From Asterella californica (Eukaryota > Streptophyta > Marchantiopsida > Marchantiales > Aytoniaceae), in the NCBI GenBank assembly GCA_036924285.1, contig JAYKYS010000007.1, forward strand, positions 17,484,001 through 17,548,000: a stretch of DNA of 64,000 nucleotides, in the 5' to 3' direction. Of the stretch, positions 41,640-53,514 are shown piece by piece. Under the pieces are notes generated by a model that saw nothing but the letters and a program-made list of their open reading frames with translations, searched no databases and was not told the origin of the DNA. Within the stretch, counting starts at the first letter, position 1. Every line of letters begins with the position of its first letter. The position numbers and the translations under genes were made by a program.

Positions 41640-44500
41640 CATTATGCGCGTCTGCCCTGGATATTAGACCATCTCCACCTCACTACATAACACGATTCAT
41701 TATAGAAAAGAAAACCCAAAAATTGTAACCCGTTACTCTAAACCCAAACCATCTTGTAAACTAGTGGTGAGATATAGGTACTACAATAATTATACATGAA
41801 TACACTAAAAATGTCTGAAGTAGTGTAGTTGTTTTTGGCCACCAACATTATAATTTAACGTACCACATCATTTTTCTCAGTCTTATGGGAGAAATGTGCA
41901 AGCGATATCATCACCAATGAGAATAATAATTGATACAGTAGAGTGGTTCTCTATAATTTAAAAAGTAACACGTCTGAATCTAGACACTGTAAACGTAATG
42001 TAACAGAATATGTATGCAAGATCAACTTCTGGGAACTTTCGCTCTCTTGCTGTGATCAGAAAAAAAGGAAAAAGATATATAAGTGTTGTGAGAAAATTCT
42101 GTACCAAACTGACAAAAATAATTAAACTTTTCTCTAAATGTGAAGTTATAACCAGACCCAGAGATGCAAGAAGTCCAAACATAACCCTTAAGGGGAGCGT
42201 GAAAAGACGTAATTTCCGAACTATATATCCAAGAGATTACTCATAAACAAATCACATCTAATTGCAGCTTTAATTCATCATCTAACTCTTCCCAATGAAA
42301 GGGTTAGGTAATAAACTAAACCCTTGAATATTTGGAGGAGGTGAATAATAAGCAAGGGAAGTTAGATACTGCGTAACAAGGTGGAGATGCTTTTGGAAAC
42401 ACAATGCAAAAAATGCTCCGTGGTTCTTCTGGAACCAGAAGAGAACTACGTCGATGATAAGTCACGGTTGGTTCTTCCAGCAGTCCACTCCCTGTTCGCA
42501 CACGAGGTAACGCCATGCTTGAACTCAAGCTTGGCTTCTGATCAGTTTGATAGAATAGTAAGACTATGTTCATCTCTAGTGGATCGTCTAGTGGATCGCT
42601 CTTTCTTTCTTTGGCTCGAGGCTTCTTTGGAACAGGACGCAGAAGTAGGGAAAGGATTTTGTAGTCTGACAACAAAACAAAAGAAGAGGCAACTGCGTTG
42701 GCTAAGGCTTCGCGTATGGAGAATAAATTTATTAAGCCCACATGAAGAAGGACTGCTTGTCCCCTCTTGTTCAACTTTCCATGTTTCTCTGACTTCCATC
42801 ACTTTCGTCTTTTACGATGGGGTACCACAAATGCCGCTTCTTTATCAGTCGTGTCTCTGACGGACGGAAAACAGATATACCGGTTTATTGATCGAATGTG
42901 ATCTGTTTCGTTTTATTAAAAATCGTTTAGTTAAACCACAGGTATAACCATAAGTATACAAAAAGATAAAATATTCCTTTTCTGTTCACTTTTTGCTAAG
43001 GTTAAGAAACTTCCTTTTTTTCCTCCAAGAAACCGCTAGAATTTCAGTTCTAGATAGCTCTCAGTCAGTACCAAATAGATTGGTTTCATCGAAAGCACAA
43101 AATATAAAGCTCGTGACGAGCTTTGCATTCAATCTTCACTTGTCATTGAATGAGAAAGTTTAGGATAAAAATATTTTTTGCTAACGTTTTTCTTTGCTAT
43201 GTGCCAGTCCAGGTCCACAGCTCCTGTGAAATGCCACCCCGGTCGAGGGCTTAGTGAATTCGATTCCCAATGGCAGTACATATTTCTCGTGGGTTTGATA
43301 TGATACTACATAAACTAATAGTTGAACACAGTTTTATCGAAGAGCACATAACACAATCGATTCGCAGAGCCCAGCCAACTCTAGATAATCTGTCAACTCC
43401 AACTATTCTGCGATGTAGGCCAAAGATAAAATATTACCCATAATATCATAAGTCATTTATAATAACATTATAATCCATGTCCGAATGCATTAAAAAAGGT
43501 GTCACATTGGAATCAAATACGATTATAAACACCAAATTCGTGAGTGAAACAAACACCTGAAAGTTTACCAACATAAAGTAGCCAAAAGGCTCTGCTACAA
43601 AGTTCTCATATGGCTGAAAATCTCCAAGATAACTGATAGCACGCGCTAAGGCACTTTTTTTTTACTTTCTTTTTTTTACTGAGAAACTGGATGAGGTCGG
43701 ATGCGCTTGATTGACCGGTAGGGATAGAGCTTCGTGGCTCTGTCCTTTCCGTGACTAGACCAAATGGTGTTCTTGATAGAAGAGTATTCGAGTTTAACAA
43801 CTTTCTTTCATTTTTTACGTCTATTAGAGAAGTTCCTCGGCTGTCTAGACTGTAGGTCAGCCTTAATATGTCTCGTGCTCTGCTTCTCACGCTCACCTCG
43901 TTTGTCCGTGCACTGTTCCACCCCATCATTATCTCTGACTTGTGATCATCAAGAACGGGTGCACTCCTCGTCCTTCTCGTGGAATTGAGAGATCAGCTCG
44001 TTTTCTCTCTTCTCGCGATCGTCTGACATCACGATTTCCGCTGATCGTTCTTGGATTTTTTGTCCTCGTCTTTGCTGTTGATGGTCTTTCTCTTGAAGAC
44101 GCTGTCCGCTGTTAGATAGTTGTTGACGTGATCTCACATTTCCGTTCGTGAGAGTACTCTATACGCTCGAATCCCGATCCGTGCTCGAGGATCCTTCCTG
44201 ATCTTCCTGTGTGAAGCTTTGACTACCTCTCTGACGCACACTATCAATGCGGTGCTCTCTCGTCTGGTTCTCGCTGGTTATCCTCTCCTCTTGCACGATG
44301 TTCACACTGCTTCTGTGCTCTCTTCTAAATTTTTTCGATTTCTCTTTGGAAGAATGGCATCTTCACTCTGTTCCAGATACGGTCTAGGTCGCGTTCAGCT
44401 TCCTGGAGTTGATTTTTCATCGGTTTTGAAATCTCAGATTTTTGAATGCTCACTTTCTCCAGAATCGACTTCTCTAAAGTCTTAACTTCACTCAGAGTTA
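41640..44500. other. no recognised gene; includes probable gypsy A LTR DNA
   Basis: Frames at 42,316-42,860 on both strands are open for up to about 150 codons and overlap each other; neither shows a domain. From about 43.2 to 44.5 kb the sequence may be part of the gypsy A 3' LTR (minus strand), but its far end could not be fixed. Confidence 0.3.
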
Positions 44501-44518
44501 TTAACTTCTAATTGAGAG

Positions 44519-44548
44519 GTGAATTATTCACTATGTGAAATAATTCAC
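44519..44548. repeat. imperfect palindrome in the gypsy A LTR start
   Basis: GTGAATTATTCAC and GTGAAATAATTCAC pair with one bulged base around TAT. It lies 9 bp inside the proposed terminus (TG at 44,557 reading minus). Confidence 0.7.
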
Positions 44549-44556
44549 ATCACTAC

Positions 44557-45242
44557 ATCCACCCCCTCTAAACCTACACATCCTCTGGCATGTGCCAACC
44601 TCTTTATCCTTTTGTGTGCCCTATATCATCATCACTCTCTTCCCCCTCGGCCTTAGCTTTACTCCATAACGAGCAAAGAACTCCTTCGCTTCTGCACCTC
44701 TCAACTCGCCCCTATCTGCTTGTAATCTTCCAACAGGTCCACAACGACAGATGATATCTTCAAGCACAAACCTACATATATTCTTTGTAGTCTTCGTTCA
44801 TAGTGCTCGTCCCTCTACATAGTTAGAGAGATCTTCTCGAGCCAACACCAAGTAACGCATCCCCCATAGTCTCAGTGGCATCATCACAAGGATCAAGGAC
44901 CCACAAAAAATGAATACTAGGTGGATAGGTAAGTACAAGTCCATCTTTGTAACAGACTTTAGAGTAGAACTAGCAGTGCAGACACGACCCAACAAAATCC
45001 ACTACGTCTTGATACAAATCCTTCCACCAGTATCGCTCCTTCATCTTCGTATATGTAGCCCAAACTCCACGGTGTCCAGCCCACAAGGTGTCATGAAACT
45101 CCTTAAGCAGATTCAGCTTCGTCGGTTGATCATCCACCACTCTAGCAAGCATTCCATCTCTTTTCTTTGGGCATTTTCAAAGATAACCTTCACGTAGAAA
45201 GTAACCGTACGTCTTTCGTCTGATCTCCTTGAACTCTACATC
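44557..45242 (-). pseudogene. gypsy A integrase region and LTR junction (3' part)
   Basis: Reading leftward: an integrase zinc-binding domain at about 45,130-44,970 (EFHDTLWAGHRGVWATYTK..FVGSCLHC, the HHCC pattern), an in-frame TAG after the last Cys, then in another phase AREDLSNYVEGRAL, a second TAG, and ADRGEL..FFARYGVKL from the DDE core (to about 44,640). A purine-rich tract (TTTAGAGGGGGTGGA) precedes TG at 44,557, consistent with polypurine tract and 3' LTR start. The reading continues from gypsy A sequence on the far side of the copia insertion. Nonfunctional. Confidence 0.8.
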
Positions 45243-45247
45243 ACTCC
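45243..45247. repeat. copia target-site duplication, left (ACTCC)
   Basis: ACTCC directly before the 5' LTR, repeated directly after the 3' LTR at 50,591-50,595. The 5-bp size fits LTR retrotransposons. Confidence 0.9.
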
Positions 45248-45478
45248 TGTTGATATAGTCCCAAGCTCTAGTAGATCGACGGCTATCATTAGCCGGAGTG
45301 GTTAGGATTGTTAGAGTTAGTTAGAGGGCTAACCCACCATTAGGGTTTCTCTTGTACTCACCTCCACTATATATACAGAGAGAGGCAAAGCCTCTCTCAT
45401 CTCATTTCTATTTTACTTTCTTGTCTACTCGCTCTCTCTCTCTTCTTGGAGTGTCCTCGAAGTATCGATCTTTCTACA
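45248..45478 (+). repeat. copia 5' LTR (231 bp)
   Basis: TGTTGATATAGTCCC..CTTTCTACA, bounded by TG and CA. It contains CACTATATATACAGAGAGAGG (a TATA-like region) followed by CTCTCTCATCTCATT, a plausible promoter and leader. It differs from the 3' LTR by roughly 10-15 substitutions and short indels, so the insertion is not recent. Confidence 0.93.
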
Positions 45479-45496
45479 TGGTATCAGAGCTGGTGA
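45479..45496 (+). promoter_or_regulatory. copia primer binding site (tRNA-iMet type)
   Basis: TGGTATCAGAGC immediately follows the 5' LTR; this is the usual plant Ty1/copia site complementary to initiator tRNA-Met. Confidence 0.92.
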
Positions 45497-46154
45497 GAGC
45501 GTGTGTCCTTTGCTGATGAGCAAGATGGAGATTGGAGTACAGGAGAGAGCAGCCGGAGTTGTGCCTGATGTCGAGCACTATCCTGCTGATGCGTTCGGGT
45601 GAGGCGAAACCGTTTCTTTCACCACCAGAAACTTTGAACGCGATTTCGGAGACCTAGATGATTTTTTCTCGCTAAAATTTGTCGACCAGCCTTTATAAGG
45701 CTGTCTTGTTCAAAAGGTGCGAATTGTGTACTGGGTCAAGTTTCAGTCGATTTGGAGGTTTCCAGCGGCAGATTTTCAATCGGATCTTTTTCGACCAAAA
45801 CGAAAGTTTTAGGACTTGACCCTAAAACAATATGACAAAACCCTGTTCCGAATATGAGTGGGGACTATCCTGTTGAAAAATTTGGAAAATTTTGAGGGGT
45901 CGCACACCCATTTCTGACCTCGTTTGGTCCAGTTTCGACCTTTCTTGGTGTGTTCTTTCGACGTTTCCGTCGTGTTTTGTACATCTACAGTTCGCGGACA
46001 GGTTCTTTCTTCATTGTTGCTGCAAGAGGAGTTCGCGGAGTCGCCTCGTTGTGACTTGTGACAACTCTTGATCGCGCGGTGTGGAAAGACGAGTTTCGTG
46101 AAGGTTCTGTGAGGTTTTTCGCGTACAGAACAGCACAATTTTGACATTGCACCT

Positions 46155-47112
46155 ATGGCGTAGTCCGTGTCTTTGATCACTGGAGAGAAACTCGACAAGA
46201 ACAACTACCAAGTGTGGAAGTTCCGGATGAGGACTTTCCTGCAGGGACAAGATCTATGGGATCTTATCACTGAGGAGGAGAAAGCGCCTGAAGTGCCAAT
46301 TTCTGACCCGAAATTCAAGGAGTGGAAGAAGCGCTCATATCAGACTATTCACTACATTGCGTTGACCGTCTCAACATCGATGATCGGTCACATTCAGAAT
46401 TACGATACGCCCAAGAAAGCTTGGGATGCACTCTCGCGTTTGTTTCAATCCGAAATAGAGGCGCGGAAGCTGCAATTGCTGCAGCAGTTCAACACTGTGA
46501 AGAAGGGGTCGATGTGCATCAACGACTATGTGAACCATGTCAAGCATCTAGCAGATCAACTATCTTTTGTCAAAGTCAAGATTGATCTCTCTGTATTGAT
46601 CGGAGTCACATTTCAAGGACTGCCTGCAGAGTACAAACAGTTCATAACATCAATTTCGATCAGAGAACCCCTTCCGCGGTTTGATGAGCTTGTTCCTATG
46701 ATGTTAGGAGAGGAGGTGCGCCTACTGGGGAGTTCTACTTCGCCGGGTCAGCAAGAATCTGTCTATTTTGCAGGTTCTGGAGGATCTCGAGGTAGGGGTC
46801 GTGGCAAAAGTTGCTGGACGTGGACGGGGTCGCGGACAGCAACAACAATCGCAGCAGCAGCAGAACCAGCAACACTGTGGTTCCAACAACAATCAGAGAA
46901 GACCGCCTGGTTCCTGCAACTACTGCAAGAAGCAAGGTCACAATGCGAATCATTGCTTCAAGAAGCAGAACGATCAGAGACAACACGACAACAACCCCCA
47001 AGAAGGTAACAGCAACCAGCAAGGCTATGCAGTCACTGAGCATGTCTATTCGGAGCAGTTGCTGATTACTACGCATCAGAGTTATGCGGCTTTTGAGCCA
47101 CAGACTGACTAG
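46155..47112 (+). pseudogene. copia gag with CCHC zinc knuckle (broken)
   Basis: The start ATG at 46,155 is followed by GCG and then TAG at 46,161, so translation stops after two codons. Beyond it the frame is open: LITGEKLDKNNYQVWKFRM is the typical copia gag N-terminus, followed by a UBN2-like helical region (ALSRLFQSEIEARKLQLLQQF). A phase shift at about 46,750-46,770 leads to a Gly/Arg/Gln-rich stretch and the knuckle C-NY-C-KKQG-H-NANH-C (46,915-46,956). Gag forms the particle and binds the RNA. Nonfunctional because of the early stop and the frameshift. Confidence 0.9.
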
Positions 47113-48415
47113 GTGATCGACTCCGGCGTCACCAGTCACATGACTCCCCATCGGGAGTGGTTTATTCACTCGAGCTCGTGGAGACTCCACAATTTATGGT
47201 GACAGGAGATGACACCAAGCACTAGATCCAACACAAGGGTAACATTCCACTTGACATTCCTGCTTCAACGTTTACTGGTATATGGAATGTCTTACATGTA
47301 CCCACATTGACTAGAAACCTGCTATCTGTAGGACAGTTGATAGAGCAGGGTCTGCAAGTGCACTTCAATAAAGATGGATGCTTTATTGAAGATTCGAATA
47401 GCACTGTCATAGCTCGAGGTATCAAGAGTGGTAGACTGTTTAAACGAGATGCATCTACGCCTAAGTTACATGCTGTCATGTATGGACAGAGTGGTCCAGT
47501 AGTGTCTGACATTGACATCTGGCACAAGCGAATTGGGCACATGAACTTTCAGAGGCTGAAAAGTCTTCCGAGTTCTGACCTGGTTACAGGTCTGCCCAAA
47601 TTCGGAATCCAGTGAGCCCACTAGAGTCTGTGCAGCTTGTCAATTCGGCAAGCAAGCTAGACAACCCTTTAAGGGATCAGGTAGTAGAGCGAATAAGCTT
47701 CTGGAGCTTGTTCACACTGATGTATGGACTGCTTCTCAGCCAAGTATGGCCGGTTTCTAGTACTTCGTGTCGTTCATTGATGACCATTCGCGTTATACTT
47801 GGATCTATTTGTTGAGAAACAAGTCCTCTGCCGAAGTACTGTCAGTATTTCAGACTTTCCGCAAGTTGGTGGAGAAACAGTCTGGAGCATCTATCCTCTG
47901 TCTGAGATATGATGGAGGAGACGAGTTTCTTTCTGGAGAGTTCGATGCATATCTGCGTGAGCATGACATTCGACGTCAAAAGACCTGCAGTTACAGTCCG
48001 CAGCAGAACGGGGTTGCAGAGCGCAAGAATCGACACATAGCAGAAGCTGCTCGTGCGATGTTGAACGAGAAGACCATGCTTAGACCTTACTAGGCAGAAG
48101 CTGTTTCATGTGCGGTGTATCTGATGAACCGGACGTCTACAGCGGCCGTCCACAACAAGACACCGATGGAGGTCTTCACAGGCAGTAAGCCTGATTACTC
48201 TTTCTTTAAAGTTTTCGGATGTATCTGTTATGTGCACATACTTGATGAAAGACGTAAGAAACTAGATCCGAAAGCAGATAGATGTATCTTCCTTGGTTAT
48301 GCTTCTGATACGAAAGATATAGGTGCTACAATCCTTTGTCCAAGCAGTTCTATATCAATAGAGATGTCGTTTTTGATGAGCTACAATCTTGGTTTGCACA
48401 TGCACCTGTCGTAGC
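47113..48415 (+). pseudogene. copia protease and integrase (broken)
   Basis: An in-frame TAG at 47,110-47,112 precedes VIDSGVTSHMT; copia protease normally has D-S-G-A-T, so the Ala is changed. A GAG-pre-integrase segment (IDIWHKRIGHMNFQRL, about 47,510-47,560) gives the HHCC motif start, followed by a phase shift. The integrase core has FIDDHSRYTW (about 47,770), a changed second motif (DGGDEF where D-N-G-G-E-F is usual) and YSPQQNGVAERKNRH with the catalytic Glu. A TAG at about 48,091 replaces the Trp of the normal YWAEAV block. The C-terminal domain continues with FKVFGCICYVH and RCIFLGYA. Confidence 0.9.
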
Positions 48416-48880
48416 CATTCCTGTACCTATTGTAGAACCAAGGAGTCAATCCACTGTAGTATCTCAGAGTAGTACGTTGAGTAGAGGATCTGGAGAAGTC
48501 ACTGATTCCAGATCAGAATCTGTTACACATAGAGCTGTTGTTAACGCTGGAGTCCACGTAACACAGTCTAGTGGAACTAGTGTAGTTTCTACACATGATG
48601 AGCGTGTGCTATTGCAGCGTATGTTTGACTCATCCAGATATGTGGATCTTCCACATCCACTGGATACTTTGTCCCAGACCTTGACGTCTACGTCAGATCA
48701 GTTGCAAGGAGAGGTGACTAGTGCACCGATTACCTCTCGCAGATCCGAGCGGGCAAAACATCCAATGAGTAGGTATATGCATGAAGGTTTTCTTGCTGCG
48801 CACCATGCATATATGGCCAATGTTCTTCAGGAACAAGAACCGAGTTCGCTTGAGGAGGCGATGCACAAGCCCAATGGATA
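48336..48880 (+). pseudogene. copia integrase-RT linker (Ser/Thr-rich)
   Basis: A low-complexity, Ser/Thr/Val-rich region joins integrase to reverse transcriptase, ending in SRRSERAKHPMSRY and SLEEAMHKP, the usual entry to copia RT. A single-base loss near 48,874 shifts the frame just before the RT. Confidence 0.8.
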
Positions 48881-48886
48881 AGTGCT

Positions 48887-50363
48887 ATGGAAGCTGAACT
48901 TGCTGCGCTTCATCACCAACAGACTTGGGAGTTGGTAGACTTATCTCATGGTAAGAAAGCGATTGGTTGCAGGTGGGTCTTCAAGGTCAAGCGCAACTCG
49001 GATGGTACCGTGTGTCGGTACAAGGCCAGATTGGTAGCTAAGGGTTACGCACAGCAACATGGAGTGGATTTTGAGGAGACCTTTGCTCCTGTTGCGAAGA
49101 TGGTGACTATTTGAACAGCAGTTGCAGTTGCAACTCAGAAAGGTTGGAAGACGCACCAGATGGACTTCAAGAATGCCTTCTTCAACGGCGATCTTGAGGA
49201 GGAGGTCTACATGCAGCAACCTCCTGGTTATGAGGATCCTATGTTCCTTTCCCGTGTATGTAAGTTACGGAAGGCTCTCTATGGTCTGAAACAAGCACCG
49301 AGAGCATGCATCAATGCAAAGATCAATTCTTACTTGCAGTCTCTTGGTTTCCATCTTTGTAGTTCAGACTCTATCTTGTATTCATTGAGAATACGAGACC
49401 GGATTGTTGTGATCCTCATCTATGTTGATGACTTGATCATTACCGCTAACTTTGAGGAGCTTATTTCTCAGATCAAAGATCACTTGAAATCCGAGTTAGA
49501 GATGATGGACTTAGGAGAACTCAAGTACTTCCTTGCTTGGAGTTCATTAGAGATGGGAAGGATGTTTGGCTTGTACAGCGACAGTATGCTCTCAGTATGC
49601 TTGAGAGATTTGGTATGCTTGATTGCAAACCCATTGCTACACCATTAGAGCAAGGGGTAAAGCTAGGAGCAGAAGATGGTGAGTTGCTGGATGATCCACG
49701 CATGTACAGACAGATGGTTGGGAGTCTTATCTACTTGACCATCACCAGACCAGACTTGAGCTATGCTGTCGATCTGATTAGTCAATTCATGCAGTCACCA
49801 CGGAGATCACATTTTGAGACCGTCAAGCGGATCCTCCGCTACGTGAAGTTCTCGATGCAGTACGGACTTCACTATCGATACGGTGGACCATTGTTGTTAC
49901 ATGGCTACACAGATGCTGATTGGACAAGCAGATCCACGTCAGGTTACGCTTTTGGACTTGGAAGCACTGCTATAAGCTGGGCTTCTAAGAAGCAACCCAC
50001 AGTTGCTTTGTCGTCCACGGAAGCAGAGTATTGAGGAGCAACGAACATAACATGCGAATCGATTTGGCTTCGATGTCTGCTATCTGATATTGGTGTGGAG
50101 TGTACAGATCCTGCTGTTGTATATACAGACAATATTAGCATGAAGTTAGCTAGTAATCCTGTTTTCCATGCTAGGACGAAGCACATTGAGGTGCACTATC
50201 ACTTTATTAGAGAGAAGGTCCTTGCAGGAGAGATTGAGCTTAGTTATGTGAGCACAGGAGATCAGGTTGCCGATATCTTCACTAAGGCATTGCCTAGAGA
50301 TAAGTTTGATGCTTTCAGACATTGTCTAGGAGTACAGGATGTAGAGATGAGCTTGAAGGAGAG
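48887..50363 (+). pseudogene. copia reverse transcriptase and RNase H (broken)
   Basis: RT landmarks in order: [45 protein letters not shown] (in two parts), a TGA at about 49,112 where Arg is expected, MDFKNAFFNGDLEEEVYMQQP, ALYGLKQAPRA and the catalytic YVDDLII (about 49,420). A phase shift near 49,535 separates it from the connection region (IGSLIYL-like VGSLIYLTITRPDLSYAV) and RNase H (DADWTSRSTSGYAFGLG, SSTEAEY). A further TGA sits at about 50,032. HARTKHIEVHYHFIRE and DIFTKALPRDKF end the polyprotein just before the 3' LTR. Confidence 0.93.
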
Positions 50364-50590
50364 TGTTGATATAGTCCCAAGCTCTAGTAGATCGACGGCT
50401 ATCATTAGCTGGAGTGGTTAGAGTGGTTAGAGTTAGTTAGAGGACTAACCCACCATTAGGGTTTCTCTTATACTAACCTCCACTATATATACAGAGAGAG
50501 GCAAAGCCTCTCTCATCTCATTCCTATTTTACTTCATTTTCTACTCTCTCTCTCTTCTTGGAGTGTCCTCGAAGTATCTATCTTTCTATA
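50364..50590 (+). repeat. copia 3' LTR (227 bp)
   Basis: Starts TGTTGATATAGTCCC like the 5' LTR and ends CTTTCTATA, with the final CA changed to TA. It is preceded by GCTTGAAGGAGAG and followed by ACTCC. Differences from the 5' LTR are mostly transitions, plus a CTCG-type 4-bp deletion near 50,543. Confidence 0.93.
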
Positions 50591-50595
50591 ACTCC
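50591..50595. repeat. copia target-site duplication, right (ACTCC)
   Basis: Matches 45,243-45,247. Confidence 0.9.
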
Positions 50596-51509
50596 AACCT
50601 TCTCGTCTGCATAATGAACTCAGATAGAATCCAATGTCACGGAACTTCTCCGTGTAGAACTCCTCGTTGCACGACAGTGGTTCCACGTCTGAAGTCTGCT
50701 AACCAACTTGACACCAAACGTCTCTGTTTTCTTCATCTTCGACCTCTGTAATCATCTCATCCTCATCTGTATAACGAGCCCTAGATAACATGTCTGCAAC
50801 AAGATTATCCTTTCTTGCTATGTGTTTCAGCTCAAGGTTCATATTCTGGATATAAGCAATCCATCGTAGCATTGCTAGGTCTGGAGTATTACAGTTTGCT
50901 ATCATATCTATCAAAGGCAAACAATCTGCTTCTAAAACCGCACGAGCTCCAATCAAGAACTCTCGATCTACCTTCATAACAGTAACAGCTCCCCACAACT
51001 CACGCTTCACTTGAGGATAATTACTCTGTTTGTTCGTTAAGATTTGCGCTCCAAACCTAGAAACAAACCGCAGAACATCTGCATCTTCTTGACCAACTGC
51101 CCATCCAATCGCCTTTGGACTCGTGTCAACAGTAAGTATGATAGGTCTTCCGCTCTCGTAGTTAAGTCTCCTCAATACAAATGGAGACTTCAGAATCTCT
51201 TTCAACTGCTCCATCGTCTCGTGATATTCTTGCCGCCAAGTAAACCTCTTCCTCTTTCTCAGAAGTGCATACAGAGGCTCGACAAGGTGTGCATAATGAG
51301 GAATACTCACGCGAAAGAACACACAAGCTCCTAGGAATCGGCGAACCTCAGTGATGTTGATACAATCTGCTATCCTTGCTATAGCATCTACCTTCTTTGG
51401 ATTCTGTCGTCTCCCAAAAGTACCACACAAGTGACCCACCACCACAATCTCTGACATTCCAAAACGAGATTTGGTACTTGACAGAGTGAGGTGTACCTCC
51501 TCCAAACTG
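50596..51509 (-). pseudogene. gypsy A reverse transcriptase C-terminus and RNase H
   Basis: Long minus-strand frame. LEEVHLTLSSTKSRFGMSE and VVGHLCGTFGRRQNPKKVDAI (two overlapping parts) form the thumb region after the RT active site. Then come VRRFLGACVFFRVSIPHYAH, FTWRQEY, and RNase H with ILTVDTSPKAIGWAVGQ (first Asp), QVKRELWGAV (Glu), LEADCLPLIDMI (Asp) and IARKDNLVADMLSRA. This order is Ty3/gypsy. The frame is open over about 260 codons with one stop near 50,700, better kept than the copia. The RT catalytic half is missing because gypsy B DNA begins at about 51,510; integrase continues at 45,242 beyond the copia insertion. Confidence 0.92.
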
Positions 51510-53514
51510 TGGTGTCCACAATTTACAGGATTCACAAATTTTTGAAATTTTTAAGGTTAATAACTTGTTTGTATAACTGAAGAAGCTTTGTTACTTAAGA
51601 TTACGGCTTCCTTAGAAGAAAGACGATCTTACGATTTTTTTCGCAACAAGAAGTTGACTTCTTCGGAAGACGACCGTCTTCCGGGAAACGTCTTCTCAGT
51701 TGTGTCTTCCGAAGACGGAAGACAGAAGACACGTATCCTCCGGAAGACAGCGACCACAGAAGCCTAACCGCGTATTACCCAGTAAAGAAGTAGGTGTACC
51801 TACCAAGTAGCACCAAGGTAGTAGGTAGGTCAAGAAGGTCGAGGAACCCCTAAACTGTGCGAGAAGATACAAAGGAAGCGCATTAGTGCAAAATCATCAC
51901 CGCTTCTCGCATCGAAGGCATTACCTCAGAAGATCGAGTTAGGAGGTGACGCATCGAGTTAAGAGGTGGCGCATCAAATTAGGAGGTGATCGAATTGAGT
52001 GAAGAGGGCCAACAGAGTGAAATCGAGTAAAGCAAAGATCGATTTGCAGCTAGAGAGAAGACGAGGACGAAATTCTGAGAGAAAGAAGCACCATCGAGCT
52101 GAAGGAGTCTTCTGTAGACTCCGAAAGTAGACATTGAAGGACGACTGAGAAGAATAAAAGGTGGAGTCTTGTTCGATTGAGGAGTAGCAAGACATTGACG
52201 GCAGCAGCAGCTCTGTGAAAATGCATTGGAGTTGGGGTCGGAGCCAAAAGCACGCAGAAGATTGAAGACACTATGAGAAGCAGACAGAAGACTGTTTGAG
52301 GTTCTTCTCATGTTCTCTTACCTTCCCACCGCTTCTCATCTCTTGTTTAGTATCCCTCGCGCTTCTCCGATTGTTTGCAAACAAACCGATCGATCGTTTC
52401 TCCATCTTGTATTTTCCTTCTGTGAAATTGAGCGCGGAAGCGCTGCCCAATTGCCGACAGTCATCTTCTAGCTTCTTCCCGAACTATAATCGAGCTTCCC
52501 TGACCGTCGTTCTCAAATTCGATCTCGCAGTTATCAATTTCTCTATCCTATCGCACCTCTACTCCCGAATCTCTGAATAGAAGACGCTTCAGAAGATCTG
52601 AATATCTTTGAAAGATGCTTCTGAATCTTGAACATCTTCGGAAGACGCTTCTGGATGTCTGAAGTCTTCGGAAGACGAATGTGTGCAATTCGTAACGAGA
52701 GTGGATTGGATTTGCTTTTGTGTTGAGAGAGGCTTGGTACGAATCTTGAGTGACTTGGTTTCGAGAAGCTGAAAGTTGGGAACCAGGCCTGTGCCTCCAG
52801 ATCTTCCAAGCTTCTCAAATCCACATCTTCCTAGAGAGACTAGAAGACTGGAAAGGCTGGCAGAATGCGCGAGAAGACGTGAAGGTCCGTTACGGGTCTC
52901 TTCTGTCTGACCCATAGCAGCCTATTCCTTCTTCTTCCTGAACTTAGAAGAGAGTTGTGAGAAGTCTTGCTGGTAGAATCTAGAGAGAATGGTCGAGGGT
53001 CATGTCTTCCTGTCATGCAGCAAGTTTCTTCTGAGTGTGTATGAGAGGTGAGAAGTCGGAAGAACAGAGTGCGAACGTCTTGTGTATGTTGTGAGGTTAG
53101 ATTGCGTGTCGGAAGCAGAAGACAGGGGAGACCAGTGAAGGGAAGCCTGGCTTCGAAAAGTCTTCCGAGAACGTTATTGAATCGGAAGTTGTCCCGGGAG
53201 TCTTCCCAGAGGTCACTGTCACCGCAGGAGCCCGCGACCATCTTCTGAACCTTTCATACGCTCTACTTCTCGCATATCTTGTATCTTCTGTTAAGAAGTA
53301 GGATGTAATGCAAGGTGGATTGTCTTCTTAGGAATTCCTTGCTTAGAGGAGCTTAGGAAGCACTGTTAGAATCCCGGAAGACGGAGTAGCTGTCTTCTGG
53401 AAGACTAGATTCGTCTTCTAAGAGTAGAAGCTAGACTGTGAGAACTTGGGAAGGACTGAGCCTTCTGCTCACAGTAAGTACGTGTGGCTTAGTGCAACAG
53501 AGATTCAAGTATGT

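Larger units (their letters stand above)
45248..50590 (+). mobile_element. Ty1/copia LTR retrotransposon, complete but dead (5.3 kb)
   Basis: The element has LTRs of 231 and 227 bp, primer site, gag, protease, integrase, reverse transcriptase and RNase H in the copia order, and a short purine run (GAAGGAGAG) before the 3' LTR. Integrase precedes reverse transcriptase, which defines copia. It is flanked by ACTCC duplications and sits inside gypsy A, whose coding sequence resumes on both sides. Several in-frame stops and at least four frameshifts break the polyprotein. The terminal CA of the 3' LTR is TA. Confidence 0.95.

Noticed and set aside
42316..42860. Overlapping frames of about 150 codons on both strands
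   Set aside because: Both strands are equally open and neither has a recognisable domain or clear splice context.
43199..43310. B-box-like GAATTCGATTCCCAATGG, considered as a tRNA or SINE
   Set aside because: No matching A box or acceptor stem at the right distance.
46322..47190. Long frames on the minus strand and other phases across copia gag
   Set aside because: They mirror the CAG/CAA-rich gag sequence and have no domain of their own.
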